Part shown: in pieces, positions 54,666 to 63,976 of the stretch | Layout: the number at the start of each line of letters is the position of its first letter | How positions within the stretch are numbered: position 1 is the stretch's first letter | DNA from: Mobilisporobacter senegalensis | GTDB lineage: Bacteria; Bacillota; Clostridia; Lachnospirales; Lachnospiraceae | Length of the DNA stretch: 64,000 nucleotides | Direction of reading: 5' to 3' | NCBI RefSeq assembly: GCF_003752155.1 | Contig: NZ_RJVG01000006.1 | Coordinates: 233,672-297,671, forward strand | Translations under genes and position numbers: made by a program | Notes under the pieces: generated by a model | Told to the model about the DNA's origin: nothing | The model's input: only the letters and a program-made list of their open reading frames with translations | Database searches by the model: none

Positions 54666-55820
54666 TTATTGATTTAAATTACTATCTTCCGATGTCTCTG
54701 CCACCGTTTCCAAAGTGTTCTCTTTCCCATCATAATTAAAGATAAAGTCATTTAGTTCCTGGGTATTTATTGCTATGTCCGGAATTAAAACAGCCATATT
54801 TCTGATACGTGCCTGGCTAAATGAGTTATCCACGGGAATTCTCATTTGATCAATTTCTGTTGTACCTAACATTACTACTGATTTAATATAAGAAAGAATC
54901 TCTTCATTGGTCAAATCTGTAGCCAGATAAGGCATCATAGTTTCTGTTAATTTCACTAATTCAGAGAGTGACATCCCTTTTGCTTCATTAAAGATCGATT
55001 GCAGTACATCTCTTTGTCTTCTTGTACGTCCAAAATCGCCTTCTGCATCCTGTCTGATCCTTGTATAGGCCAGAGCCTGCTCTCCGTTTAAATTATTCAG
55101 CCCTGGCTTCACATTAAGGACAGAGCCTCTATGATAAGCAGTTGTTAAATATTTATATTCTTTATCCGTAAGTTCTATCTCAACTCCGCCAACGGTATCG
55201 ATTACCGCCTGGAATGCCGTAAAATCCACGATTACATAGCCATCTAATTTAATACCAAAGTTCGTTGCAATTGTTTCATAAAGCAATTTAACTCCACCGT
55301 AAGCATAAGATGCATTAAACCGGTCATCACCATGTCCTGGGATCGGCACATACATATCTCTCATTAAAGAAGTTAGTTTCAACCTTTTATGTTTTAGATC
55401 CAGGGTTGCTATCATAGTTGAATCCGATCTTCCTGATTCAGTCCAGGTAGCACGTTTATCTGAACCAACTAAAAGTATATTAATTACGTCCTTATCAGAA
55501 GTTAATAGGTCATCATCCAGCTCTACTGTAGATAAATCAGTGGACGGATCACGATCCATTCTGTTCAGCACTGCATTTACCTGAGTCTCAAATGTAGCAA
55601 TCGCCCATCCGGCAATAATGGATAATGCCAGTAAAAGCCCAAGGAAAGTCCTTTTAATTGCCCGGTTTCTGCGCTTCTTCTTGATATATCCCTGTTTTCT
55701 TCTTTCTTTATCATCCATATCATCGTCTACATGATTAAACGCGATATCTCTTTCCTGTAAACCAGTATCCCCTTTACTGTTGCGCTCAATATATGTTTTA
55801 TATTCTTTTTTTCTATCCAT
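54666..55820 (-). CDS. LytR-CpsA-Psr (LCP) family cell-wall glycopolymer ligase
   Basis: This is a 384-residue membrane-anchored enzyme predicted to attach undecaprenyl-linked glycopolymers to peptidoglycan. It has a charged cytoplasmic tail of about 50 residues, one TM helix (TFLGLLLALSIIAGWAIATF) and the LCP domain. Diagnostic motifs are GSDKR, DSTMIATLDLKHKRLKLTSLMRDMYV, DRFNASYAYGG, and ALAYTRIRQDAEGDFGRTRRQRDVL. GAGGAG precedes ATG 55820. It follows two GT2 genes by 11 bp, fitting a small cell-surface polysaccharide cluster. Confidence 0.93.
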   Translation of the reverse strand: MDRKKEYKTYIERNSKGDTGLQERDIAFNHVDDDMDDKERRKQGYIKKKRRNRAIKRTFLGLLLALSIIAGWAIATFETQVNAVLNRMDRDPSTDLSTVELDDDLLTSDKDVINILLVGSDKRATWTESGRSDSTMIATLDLKHKRLKLTSLMRDMYVPIPGHGDDRFNASYAYGGVKLLYETIATNFGIKLDGYVIVDFTAFQAVIDTVGGVEIELTDKEYKYLTTAYHRGSVLNVKPGLNNLNGEQALAYTRIRQDAEGDFGRTRRQRDVLQSIFNEAKGMSLSELVKLTETMMPYLATDLTNEEILSYIKSVVMLGTTEIDQMRIPVDNSFSQARIRNMAVLIPDIAINTQELNDFIFNYDGKENTLETVAETSEDSNLNQ

Positions 55821-55831
55821 CTTTTACTCCT

Positions 55832-56755
55832 CTAAATAATTAAGAATACTCCTAAGTTTCTAATTAAACCTGTTTTAAGATAGCCCCTGGTGAGAATAAT
55901 GTATCTTCTTTGAAACCAGTTTTTCCTATAAAGAGTTGCAAAATCATAAATCACTTTTTTATTCTCCTGAGATAATTGTTCTTTATATATCTGGAAGAAT
56001 TCATATGCCTGCCTTTGTGTGTCTAATAATATCTGCTTTTGCTTTTGCAGATTTTTAATCCGATTTTGCACATAATTTAAAAAACTTTGGTTTCCTATTA
56101 CATTATTTCCATGTTGTCTGTAAAGTAAGGTCGCTTTTGGTAAATATTCAATTTTACCAAAACCGGAAGTTACTAAAGCGATCCACCAATCATGTACTCT
56201 AGCTGATTTCGGTAAATTTGTCAATAGGTTTTTTATAGCAGAATTCATCATAATAGTACACCCTATTAATTTATTCTCAATGAGCAGATGATTTAAATCC
56301 AGCTTTTTAGTATCAAGCCTGGATACCCGATAAAAAGAAGGATATATCTCCCGGAGATTTGCATCTACCACAATTACATCTGAGAATACAGTAACGGGAT
56401 ATCCCTTCCCCTCTTTCTCTTCTGCCTTCTTCAAAAATTCCAATGTACGCTGAATCTTGTCTTTCATCCATATATCATCTTGATCGCAGAACATGACATA
56501 GTCAGTATCACACCTTTTTGCACCTTCAAGAAAATTTAAGACCACACCAAGATTTTTTGGATTCTGATAAACAATAATCTTCTCAGGGTATTTTTCTTCA
56601 TATTCCTTCAATATAGAAATTGTACCATCTTTCGAACCATCATCACAAAGCCATAGCTTCCAATCTGTATATGTGTTTTCCAAAATTGAATCAATCTGCT
56701 CTCTTACATATTTTTCGCCATTATATGTCGCCATGACGATTCCCACTGTACTCAT
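55832..56755 (-). CDS. Glycosyltransferase family 2
   Basis: This is a 307-residue GT-A fold transferase. GIVMATYNGEKYVREQIDSIL at the N-terminus binds the nucleotide sugar. CDDGSKDGT and the metal motif CDQDDIWM follow. The C-terminal half resembles rhamnosyltransferase-type GT2 enzymes (ARVHDWWIALV). No membrane helix is evident except a weak C-terminal hydrophobic end. It lies between another GT2 and the LCP gene on the same strand, so it probably builds a surface glycan. Donor and acceptor are unknown. Confidence 0.9.
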   Translation of the reverse strand: MSTVGIVMATYNGEKYVREQIDSILENTYTDWKLWLCDDGSKDGTISILKEYEEKYPEKIIVYQNPKNLGVVLNFLEGAKRCDTDYVMFCDQDDIWMKDKIQRTLEFLKKAEEKEGKGYPVTVFSDVIVVDANLREIYPSFYRVSRLDTKKLDLNHLLIENKLIGCTIMMNSAIKNLLTNLPKSARVHDWWIALVTSGFGKIEYLPKATLLYRQHGNNVIGNQSFLNYVQNRIKNLQKQKQILLDTQRQAYEFFQIYKEQLSQENKKVIYDFATLYRKNWFQRRYIILTRGYLKTGLIRNLGVFLII

Positions 56756-56786
56756 ATATTGCCCTCCAGATCAAGTTACTTCTCAT

Positions 56787-57734
56787 CTAATAATTTTTCC
56801 AAAAAGATTTATTCATACTAAATTTAAGAATTAACCATTTAGGGAGTTTTTCATAGTGATATCCCATTTTAAAACCTAAATATTTAAAACCACTTTGAAG
56901 AACCAGATCAGGAATAAGGTGGATTTTCTTTTTATGGAGTAAATATTTAGCAGTGCTCTTTACCATACGTATCCCTTCTGTTTCTGATTTTATGTTTTCA
57001 AAAATCTCTTTATATTGTCTTTGGGAAACCGCCAAGTCAAAATTCCTGGTAAATTGCTGGAAATAACTGTACTTATGAGAATGAATTACTTTTGCATTGG
57101 CTGCATACCCAATGGAATAACCGGCACCTATCACCTTTGAAGCCATGATCATATCTTCATTAAATATAGTTTTAGTAACAAATCCTCCAAGATCATTATA
57201 TATTTCTCTCTTATATGCAGCACATACATTGGAACAGAAATAAGTCTTAATACCAAGAGTATCAAGGTCTTTTACAGACTTTATACTATCATTTTCCGGA
57301 TAATTAAATGTTCTTATATATTGTTCAATAAAACCGGCTTCCTTATTGGCTAATTGTCTTCCATAAGCAACTGCTACATTTTTATTATCAAATGGTTCTA
57401 ACATTCTCTCAATAAGATATTTATCTGCAGGTACCGCATCCTGAGTCATAAACAGAATAATATCTGCATTACTTAAAGTCGCTCCAAAATTTCTTGTTCC
57501 ACCATGATCAAATTCTTCTTTTTTAATATGAATTACCTTTAAATTAGAGATATTCTCAATTCTGGAGATATCTAAGAATTCTTCTTCTGTATTGATCACA
57601 AATATATGGTCTGGTTTTATTGTTTGTTTTTCCAGCCTTCTCATTAATTGATAGAATTTATTATCTGGTTTATAACTTGGGATAATTAAGTCCAGAGAAT
57701 ATTTTTTCTTACTTAAGACTTCTTCCTGTACCAT
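56787..57734 (-). CDS. Glycosyltransferase family 2, rhamnosyltransferase-like
   Basis: This is a 315-residue GT2 enzyme with LDLIIPSYKPDNKFYQLMRRL, FDHGGTRNFGA and the metal-binding FMTQDAVP, followed by FNEDMIMASKV. The order resembles RfbF/WsaF-like rhamnosyltransferases. Start ATG 57734 was preferred to ATG 57752, because GGAG lies seven bases upstream of the former. It opens the three-gene surface-glycan group and begins 75 bp after the methionine synthase gene. Confidence 0.88.
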   Translation of the reverse strand: MVQEEVLSKKKYSLDLIIPSYKPDNKFYQLMRRLEKQTIKPDHIFVINTEEEFLDISRIENISNLKVIHIKKEEFDHGGTRNFGATLSNADIILFMTQDAVPADKYLIERMLEPFDNKNVAVAYGRQLANKEAGFIEQYIRTFNYPENDSIKSVKDLDTLGIKTYFCSNVCAAYKREIYNDLGGFVTKTIFNEDMIMASKVIGAGYSIGYAANAKVIHSHKYSYFQQFTRNFDLAVSQRQYKEIFENIKSETEGIRMVKSTAKYLLHKKKIHLIPDLVLQSGFKYLGFKMGYHYEKLPKWLILKFSMNKSFWKNY

Positions 57735-57809
57735 TCTTTTTCTCCATTTCAAATTATTAGCCTGAAGCAGACTCTTATAATAAATACCCTGATTTTTAAT
57801 CTTAAGATG

Positions 57810-60230
57810 CTAATCTAAAACATTAAGCAGCTTTTTCGCTATTTTAATAGTGTCTCCTGCGTCTTTTGCATATCCATTGGCACCTATCTCGTCAGCATAA
57901 CTTTGGGTAATAACAGCTCCGCCAATTATTATTTTTGCCTTCAGGCCTTCCTCTTTTGCCCTTTTAACTACCGTCTTCATTTCAACCATTGTAGTTGTCA
58001 TTAATGCAGAAAGAGCAATAATATCTGCATCCTTCTCTTTGGCAGTCTCAATGATCAGATCAGTGGAAACATCTTTTCCCAGATCAATTACTTCAAATCC
58101 ATAATTCTTAAGCATTAATACTACCAGGTTCTTCCCAATATCATGAATGTCACCTGACACTGTGGCAATTACTATCGAACCTATTTTTTTCTTTGCTTCT
58201 CCTTGTTCTAACAATGGTTCCAGATACTCTATCGCCGTCTTCATTGCCTCTGCACTTGAAATTAACTGGGGAAGGAAATAAATCTGCTTATCAAATAAAT
58301 TACCAACTTCATTAATTGCAGGAATTAAGATATCATCGATGATGTCTGAGGGTCTTGCCCCTTCTTCCAATGAATTTTTAACAAGATCCACAATATTATT
58401 ACGGTTTCCTTTAATTACAGAATCGTAAATAGGATGATTTTCCTCTTTCTTTACACTCTGCTTGTCCTCTTTCTTACTAGTGATTACTGTCTGTTTTGAT
58501 GTGACCTTATTTATATAACGTAAATCTGCTGCCTCTTTATTCATAAGTAAATCTGCAGCATATGCTGTGTTCATTAAAAGATCCTGGGATGGGTTGGCTA
58601 TAGCCATCGTCAGTCCTTCTTTAATAGCAAAGGCCAGGAATGTACTGTTAATAAATTGTCTGTCCGGCAAGCCAAAAGATATATTTGATAATCCTACAAT
58701 AGTGGCAACACCCAGATCTTCTTTACAGAACCTTATGGTTTCTAACGTTTCAAATGCCGCCATTTTATTGGCTCCAATAGTATTTACTAATCCGTCTACT
58801 ACAATATCTTCTCTGGATAGACCTACCTTTAGTGCTTCTTCTACTATTGTTCTGATGATCTGTTTTTTCTCCTCAATGTCTTTTGGCAGTCCTGTTTCCG
58901 AAACAGGAAGCAGGATGAACATAGCTCCGTATTTCTTGGCAATTGGAATAAGGCGTTCCATTTTTCCTTTTTCTAATGAAATAGAATTAATCAGAGCCCT
59001 GCCCGGATAAATACGAAGAGCTTCTTCTATGACATCGCTATAGCTGGAATCCATGCAAAGTGGTAAATCAGAAATTCTTATCATCTCGTGAACCACTTTT
59101 AATAACATCTCTTTTTCATCGATTCCATTCATACCCATATTAATATCAAGAATATCCGCACCATTTTCCTTTTGTTCTACAGCCATAGAATTAACAATGT
59201 CGAGTTTTCCCTGTCTTAATTCCTCTTGGAGTGCTTTTTTGCCGGTAGGATTGATTCTCTCCCCTACGATTAGTAAACGGCCATCTAAATCAATCTCTAA
59301 AGTTTTTCTTTCGCTTGTTAATGCCCGTATCTTTATATCGCTAATTGGCAGCGGTCTCACTTCCTTTAGGATATCATTTAAGGCTTTTATATGATCAGGA
59401 GTGGTTCCACAACATCCACCTACTATGCTGGCGCCACATTCAACCAGATGTTTAACACCAGATGCAAATTCGTCCGCTCCCATATCAAATACCGTTTCAT
59501 CACCATGTAACTGTGGTAAACCTGCATTTGGTTTGGCGATAATAGGTACTGTTGCAACCTTCTTCATAAGAGCTACGATATCTGCCATCTGTTCTGGGCC
59601 GGTAGAACAGTTTACTCCAACTGCATCTGCTCCCATACTTTGCAATACAATGATAGCAGTCGCAGGGTCTGTTCCATATAATGTTCTAAGGTCTTCTGCA
59701 AATGTTAAACTTATCATCACCGGAAGGTCACAGATTTCTTTTACTGCCAAAAGTGCTGCCCTGCACTCAGAGAGGCTCATCATAGTCTCAACGACAAATA
59801 AATCCACCCCTTCCATCAACATATATGAGATCTGTTCCTTATAAATATCCACCAATTCTTCAAAAGTTAATGTGCCAAGTGGATAAAGCTGTTCCCCAGT
59901 CATAGTCAGATCTCCTGCTACATAAGCTTTTCCACCGGCAGCTTCTTTGGATAATTTCACAAGTTCGCGATTCATATATTCAATCTTATCTGCCAATCCG
60001 TATTCTTCTAATTTAATACGATTTCCTGAGAACGTTGGAGCATATAAAATATTGCTTCCTGATTCTACATATTCTTTTTGTAAATCAATCAATATCTCTC
60101 TATGGTTTAAAATCCATTCTTCCGGACAAACACCCACAGGCATGCCTCTTTTTTGAAGATTGGTACCTGTTGCCCCATCCAATAGAATGATTCCTGAGTT
60201 CATTAATTTTCTAAATTCTTCTCTTGTCAT
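57810..60230 (-). CDS. metH: Cobalamin-dependent methionine synthase, short form lacking the reactivation domain
   Basis: This 806-residue enzyme transfers methyl from methyl-tetrahydrofolate through cobalamin to homocysteine. The homocysteine domain (1-290) has Zn ligands in GVNCSTGP and GGCCGTTP. It is followed by a pterin-binding domain (about 310-560), a B12 cap (about 600-675) and a B12-binding domain with DIHDIGKN (axial His696). The C-terminal AdoMet reactivation domain of the Escherichia coli enzyme (1227 residues) is absent, so a separate activase is needed. GGAGAG precedes ATG 60230. Confidence 0.93.
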   Translation of the reverse strand: MTREEFRKLMNSGIILLDGATGTNLQKRGMPVGVCPEEWILNHREILIDLQKEYVESGSNILYAPTFSGNRIKLEEYGLADKIEYMNRELVKLSKEAAGGKAYVAGDLTMTGEQLYPLGTLTFEELVDIYKEQISYMLMEGVDLFVVETMMSLSECRAALLAVKEICDLPVMISLTFAEDLRTLYGTDPATAIIVLQSMGADAVGVNCSTGPEQMADIVALMKKVATVPIIAKPNAGLPQLHGDETVFDMGADEFASGVKHLVECGASIVGGCCGTTPDHIKALNDILKEVRPLPISDIKIRALTSERKTLEIDLDGRLLIVGERINPTGKKALQEELRQGKLDIVNSMAVEQKENGADILDINMGMNGIDEKEMLLKVVHEMIRISDLPLCMDSSYSDVIEEALRIYPGRALINSISLEKGKMERLIPIAKKYGAMFILLPVSETGLPKDIEEKKQIIRTIVEEALKVGLSREDIVVDGLVNTIGANKMAAFETLETIRFCKEDLGVATIVGLSNISFGLPDRQFINSTFLAFAIKEGLTMAIANPSQDLLMNTAYAADLLMNKEAADLRYINKVTSKQTVITSKKEDKQSVKKEENHPIYDSVIKGNRNNIVDLVKNSLEEGARPSDIIDDILIPAINEVGNLFDKQIYFLPQLISSAEAMKTAIEYLEPLLEQGEAKKKIGSIVIATVSGDIHDIGKNLVVLMLKNYGFEVIDLGKDVSTDLIIETAKEKDADIIALSALMTTTMVEMKTVVKRAKEEGLKAKIIIGGAVITQSYADEIGANGYAKDAGDTIKIAKKLLNVLD

Positions 60231-60344
60231 ATATCCACTCTCCTATAAACCATAGATATTAATCTATCTACATTGTCATTATAACTTACTGCCCAGTCTT
60301 AAATATACAATTATTCTTACATATTTCTTAATTTTTTCATAACA

Positions 60345-62147
60345 TTATTTAATAATGATCTTATCCAATAAGCTAGTCCGGTTAAATGGCAGCATAAAAT
60401 AGTATCCATCTGCAAAGGAACTTAACTTTTCAATAATCTCATTAGCAATTGACGCCCCAACATTCTCAGCTTCTTCCTTCGTCATATCAGGATGATATCT
60501 GGTGATAATTTCATCCGGTATATTTATCCCTGTGATTTCATTCTTTATAAAATTTGCATTACGATAACTTACTAAAGGCATTATACCACATAATATCTTA
60601 GTATCAATTCGTTCTTTGATATATGCTATTCTTTCTATATCTTTCTCTGAATAAATAGGCTGAGTTAAAAAATATTTTGCTCCTCCATCAATCTTTCTTT
60701 GCATACGCTCTATTACTTTATCAATACTTCCTCTTCCATAATTTAGGGCACCGCCATAATAGATTGGAGCTTCTATAAAATGTTCTTCATTCATTTCCTT
60801 TATAAAATTCATTAACTGTATAGAATTATAATCAAAAACACCCGTAGTAGATACTCTGCTTACAGTGGGAACCGGATCTCCGGTAACCACTAACAGATTT
60901 CTTACGTCATTAATATAAGCTCCCAACAGACTAGAGCGCATTGCTATCATATTACGGTCCCTGCAGCACACATGAGGCATTACCGGAATTCCAACTTCTT
61001 TTCCAATTCTAATGCTCATAAGAATAGAATCCGCGCGGCTTCTTCCCATTGGTGAATCTGCTATTGTAATAATATCTGCACCACTCTTTTTAATATCATG
61101 AGCACACTGAATCATTTTATCATAGTTTGCATCATAAGGGGGGTCGAGTTCTACCGCAATAACCTTTCTCCCTGTGGAAAACAAATCATAAAATGCATTG
61201 GAATATAATTCTTTATATCCATTGTCTTTTTGGGTAAATGATACCCGGACACCTCTTCCTGTTCCCGCCAGATCTATATGTTCATGTAAAGCTTTAATAT
61301 ATTCCGGCGTTGTTCCACAGCACCCGCCAATCATATCTGTTCCAAGTTCTGCAATCTGCCTCAAATTGCCTTCAAAGTAATTCACATTATCCGTAAATAT
61401 CATACGATTCTGTAGTTGTTCCGGATACCCTGCATTGGGCATTGATACAATATATTTATTTTCTGGAAATGGTAACTTTTTAAGATTTTCAAACATATGG
61501 CCGGAACCAATCCCGCAATTAAAGCCGCATGCATCTATTTCATCAATACTGCTTAGATCTTCAAGCAATTTTCTTGCACTGAACCCACTTGTTGTATATC
61601 CATTTTTATTGATGCAAAAGTTTGTTATTATAAAAACTTCTTTATCTTTTCCCTTAATATATTTTACTAAAGGAATAATATATTTTAAATCTGAAAATGT
61701 TTCAAAGAGAATCACTTCTGCTTTTTCTTCCAGGAATACATCAACCATCAATTGGTATTCCAAAAGAATTTCCTCTTCATCAGATAGAGCATTTTCAGGA
61801 ATCGGCCCTATGTCTCCTGCTATATATACTTGATGTCTGGTATTTGCCCCGTCTGCTTCTTCTGCAATAACTGCCGCTTTTGCTATATGGTATGCACTGC
61901 GAATCATATCCTTTAATTCTTCTCTATCCATATGTAAAACTTCTTTACTTGCAGCAAACGTATTGGTACGGATTAATTTGGCCCCAGCTTTTATATATTC
62001 CCTGTGAATGGATTCAATTTTCTTAGGAGCAGTTATATTTGCCAGTTCTGAGATTGCATTCTCATTATTCTCAAGTTCTGCATAATAAGTTCCCATTGCA
62101 CCATCTATTATTAACTTATATTTGTTAAGATAATCTCTAATTTTCAT
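60345..62147 (-). CDS. Bifunctional homocysteine S-methyltransferase / methylenetetrahydrofolate reductase
   Basis: This is a 600-residue fusion. The N-terminal S-methyltransferase domain (about 1-290) has GFNCGIGSG and GGCCGTTPEY Zn ligands. The C-terminal MTHFR barrel (about 310-590) starts VIAVELDPPYDANYDKMI and contains SADIITIADSP-like and KYFLTQPIYS motifs. It matches the clostridial/Bacillus YitJ layout. Start ATG 62147 was chosen with AGGAGG four bases away; the frame opening at 62171 is less likely. It lies upstream of metH on the same strand and supplies its methyl-THF. No SAM riboswitch was seen upstream. Confidence 0.93.
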   Translation of the reverse strand: MKIRDYLNKYKLIIDGAMGTYYAELENNENAISELANITAPKKIESIHREYIKAGAKLIRTNTFAASKEVLHMDREELKDMIRSAYHIAKAAVIAEEADGANTRHQVYIAGDIGPIPENALSDEEEILLEYQLMVDVFLEEKAEVILFETFSDLKYIIPLVKYIKGKDKEVFIITNFCINKNGYTTSGFSARKLLEDLSSIDEIDACGFNCGIGSGHMFENLKKLPFPENKYIVSMPNAGYPEQLQNRMIFTDNVNYFEGNLRQIAELGTDMIGGCCGTTPEYIKALHEHIDLAGTGRGVRVSFTQKDNGYKELYSNAFYDLFSTGRKVIAVELDPPYDANYDKMIQCAHDIKKSGADIITIADSPMGRSRADSILMSIRIGKEVGIPVMPHVCCRDRNMIAMRSSLLGAYINDVRNLLVVTGDPVPTVSRVSTTGVFDYNSIQLMNFIKEMNEEHFIEAPIYYGGALNYGRGSIDKVIERMQRKIDGGAKYFLTQPIYSEKDIERIAYIKERIDTKILCGIMPLVSYRNANFIKNEITGINIPDEIITRYHPDMTKEEAENVGASIANEIIEKLSSFADGYYFMLPFNRTSLLDKIIIK

Positions 62148-62287
62148 ACTGCCTCCTAATATTTCAATCACTTTTATTGTTCCTTATTATATAGGATTCC
62201 TTATGAAATAACAATATTTCCAAGATTAGTTTTTTTCTATCACTGAATCATGGAAAATTTAAAGAATACATTAAAAAATATCTGTTC

Positions 62288-62425
62288 CAGTTCAGCCATA
62301 AGCTCGAATCCGCTACGCGGCTTCGAGCTTGGGCAGAGCGCCATATAGAAAATAATATATAAACTGCACTTAGTATGCGAGCACCCACGTGCATTTTATA
62401 TATTATTTTCTGCATGGCTGAACTG
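62288..62425. repeat. Palindromic element, single complete unit
   Basis: The ends are CAGTTCAGCCAT and ATGGCTGAACTG. The side region is itself a hairpin here (AAGCTCGAA/TTCGAGCTT, with CCGC/GCGG inside), followed by GGCAGAGCGCC. The inner arms, 62347-62369 and 62389-62411, match over 22 of 23 positions. The arm sequence (AGAAAATAATATATAAA...) is unrelated to the other copies, while the loop (TTAGTATGCGAGCACCCAC) resembles that of the 42.9-kb copy. Confidence 0.88.
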
Positions 62426-62438
62426 AAATAAATATTAC

Positions 62439-62518
62439 TTTACTTATCGTAGTAATTATGTTATACTAACTTTACTACGACAGATATAGTATGACAGGCG
62501 AAGTACGACAGATGAAGT
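62439..62518 (+). promoter_or_regulatory. padR-operon promoter with flanking operators
   Basis: TTTACT (62439-62444) and TATACT (62462-62467) are spaced 17. TCGTAGTAA (62447-62455) and TTACTACGA (62472-62480) are a perfect inverted repeat bracketing the -10 box. Immediately downstream a 14-bp unit (ACGACAGATATAGT, ATGACAGGCGAAGT, ACGACAGATGAAGT) is repeated three times at 62477-62518. Both are candidate PadR autoregulation sites. Confidence 0.65.
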
Positions 62519-62541
62519 ATAAATAATAAGGAGGTAAAAGT

Positions 62542-62868
62542 GTGATAAGCAGTGATATAATTCGAGGATACAATGATACCATGATTCTTTACATGCTTTT
62601 GGACCACGAATCTTACGGATATGAAATATCAAAGAATATCAAAGAAATTTCTAATGAGAAATATATTATGAAAGAAACGACTCTTTATTCCGCTTTCAAC
62701 CGTTTAGAAAAAAATGGATTTATTGAGTCCTTCTATAAAGATGAGACTTTTGGTAAAAGGCGAACGTACTATAGGATTACAAAAACAGGTCTGGACTACT
62801 ATAAAGAAAAATGCGAAGAGTGGAAATTGACAAAAGAAGTAGTAAATCAATTTATTAGGGAGGTATAG
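62542..62868 (+). CDS. PadR-family transcriptional regulator
   Basis: This 108-residue winged-helix regulator of the short PadR class has MLLDHESYGYEISKNIKE at the N-terminus, TLYSAFNRLEKNGFIESF (recognition helix) and GKRRTYYRITKTGLDYY (wing). The start is GTG 62542 behind AGGAGG. It is followed one base after its stop by a membrane protein of the kind regularly encoded with PadR proteins. It probably represses its own operon. Confidence 0.92.
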   Translation: MISSDIIRGYNDTMILYMLLDHESYGYEISKNIKEISNEKYIMKETTLYSAFNRLEKNGFIESFYKDETFGKRRTYYRITKTGLDYYKEKCEEWKLTKEVVNQFIREV

Positions 62869-62869
62869 T

Positions 62870-63829
62870 ATGGAAACAATTAAAAATTATCTGGAAAACA
62901 TATTCTCAAGTCTGCCAAATACCAGTCAAATGGATAAGTTAAAAAATGATATCCTATCCAATATGGAGGATAAATATAACGAACTTAAAGAAAATGGCAA
63001 AACTGAAAATGAGGCAATTGGTATTGTAATATCAGAATTTGGTAACATCGATGAATTATTGAATGAACTTGGTATTGAAAAAGATTCTCCTTTACCGGTA
63101 GTCACCTTAGATGAAGCAAATAATTATCTGAATGCCCAGAAAAGTGCAAACAGGCTCATAGGTATTGGGGTATTTTTATGTATTCTGGCGCCAGCAATGT
63201 TAATTCTATTACATCAGCTAAGTGAAGACAGATATTTCGTAATCGTATCACAGGAAGCAGGCTCAATTCTCAGTCTCATACCTTTACTTATTCTCATTGC
63301 AATTGGTGTTGGATTATTTATTTACGCAGATATGAAAACCAGCAAATATAAATATATAGAAAATGACTTTGAATTACCGACAAGCGTAAAAATATATCTG
63401 GAAGAAATGTATGAAGCAAATATGCCCAAACATACACTATCTGTAATTATTGGAGTCGTTATGTGCATTATAGCACCAATAATACTCTTTATTTCTTCTG
63501 CTTTCGACGATCGTTTTTCTGTATATGCACTATCACTTCTACTTTTCATAATCGGTATTGCAGTATTTATTTTTATATATTATGGTTCTACCAAAGACAA
63601 CTTAAGTAAATTATTAAAGATTGATAACTTTGATAAGAAAAAATCCGAAGAAAACAAAGTAATTGGAGCCGTAGCATCCATTGTATGGCCTATTGCAGTC
63701 GTAATTTTCCTTATTAGTGGTTTTGTATATAATCAATGGTATATCAACTGGATTGTCTTTCCTGTTACCGGGATATTGTTTGGAATGTTTAGTGCAACTT
63801 ATTCCATATTAAAGAAAGAGAATAAATAG
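62870..63829 (+). CDS. PadR-associated membrane protein (DUF1700 / permease-prefix domain)
   Basis: This is a 319-residue protein. The soluble N-terminal helical domain (about 1-75) contains LKNDILSNMEDKYNELKENGKTENEAIGIVISEFG, the signature of the DUF1700/permease-prefix family. Six hydrophobic segments follow in pairs. It is translationally coupled to the PadR gene, with GGGAGG upstream. The family function is unknown; members are linked to cell-envelope stress responses. Confidence 0.85.
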   Translation: METIKNYLENIFSSLPNTSQMDKLKNDILSNMEDKYNELKENGKTENEAIGIVISEFGNIDELLNELGIEKDSPLPVVTLDEANNYLNAQKSANRLIGIGVFLCILAPAMLILLHQLSEDRYFVIVSQEAGSILSLIPLLILIAIGVGLFIYADMKTSKYKYIENDFELPTSVKIYLEEMYEANMPKHTLSVIIGVVMCIIAPIILFISSAFDDRFSVYALSLLLFIIGIAVFIFIYYGSTKDNLSKLLKIDNFDKKKSEENKVIGAVASIVWPIAVVIFLISGFVYNQWYINWIVFPVTGILFGMFSATYSILKKENK

Positions 63830-63939
63830 TTTTAAAGAATTCTCTTTTGGAGGTATCAAAAAGTTTTAACATGGGACTGTGGTGAAACTATTATAAATAA
63901 ATATCAAAAGGGGCTGTAAAAAAACTCCCCTAAAAGAAA

Positions 63940-63976
63940 AATCGCTGTAGGCATAGAGCTTACAGCGATTTTTTGA
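63940..63976 (+). terminator. Terminator after the PadR operon
   Basis: AATCGCTGTA pairs with TACAGCGATT around an 11-base loop and is followed by TTTTTG. A smaller GGGGC.../...CTCCCC hairpin lies just before it. Nothing further is recognisable to the window end. Confidence 0.8.

Noticed and set aside
62172..62287. SAM (S-box) riboswitch upstream of the homocysteine methyltransferase/MTHFR gene
   Set aside because: The AT-rich stretch shows none of the conserved S-box helices or an associated terminator.
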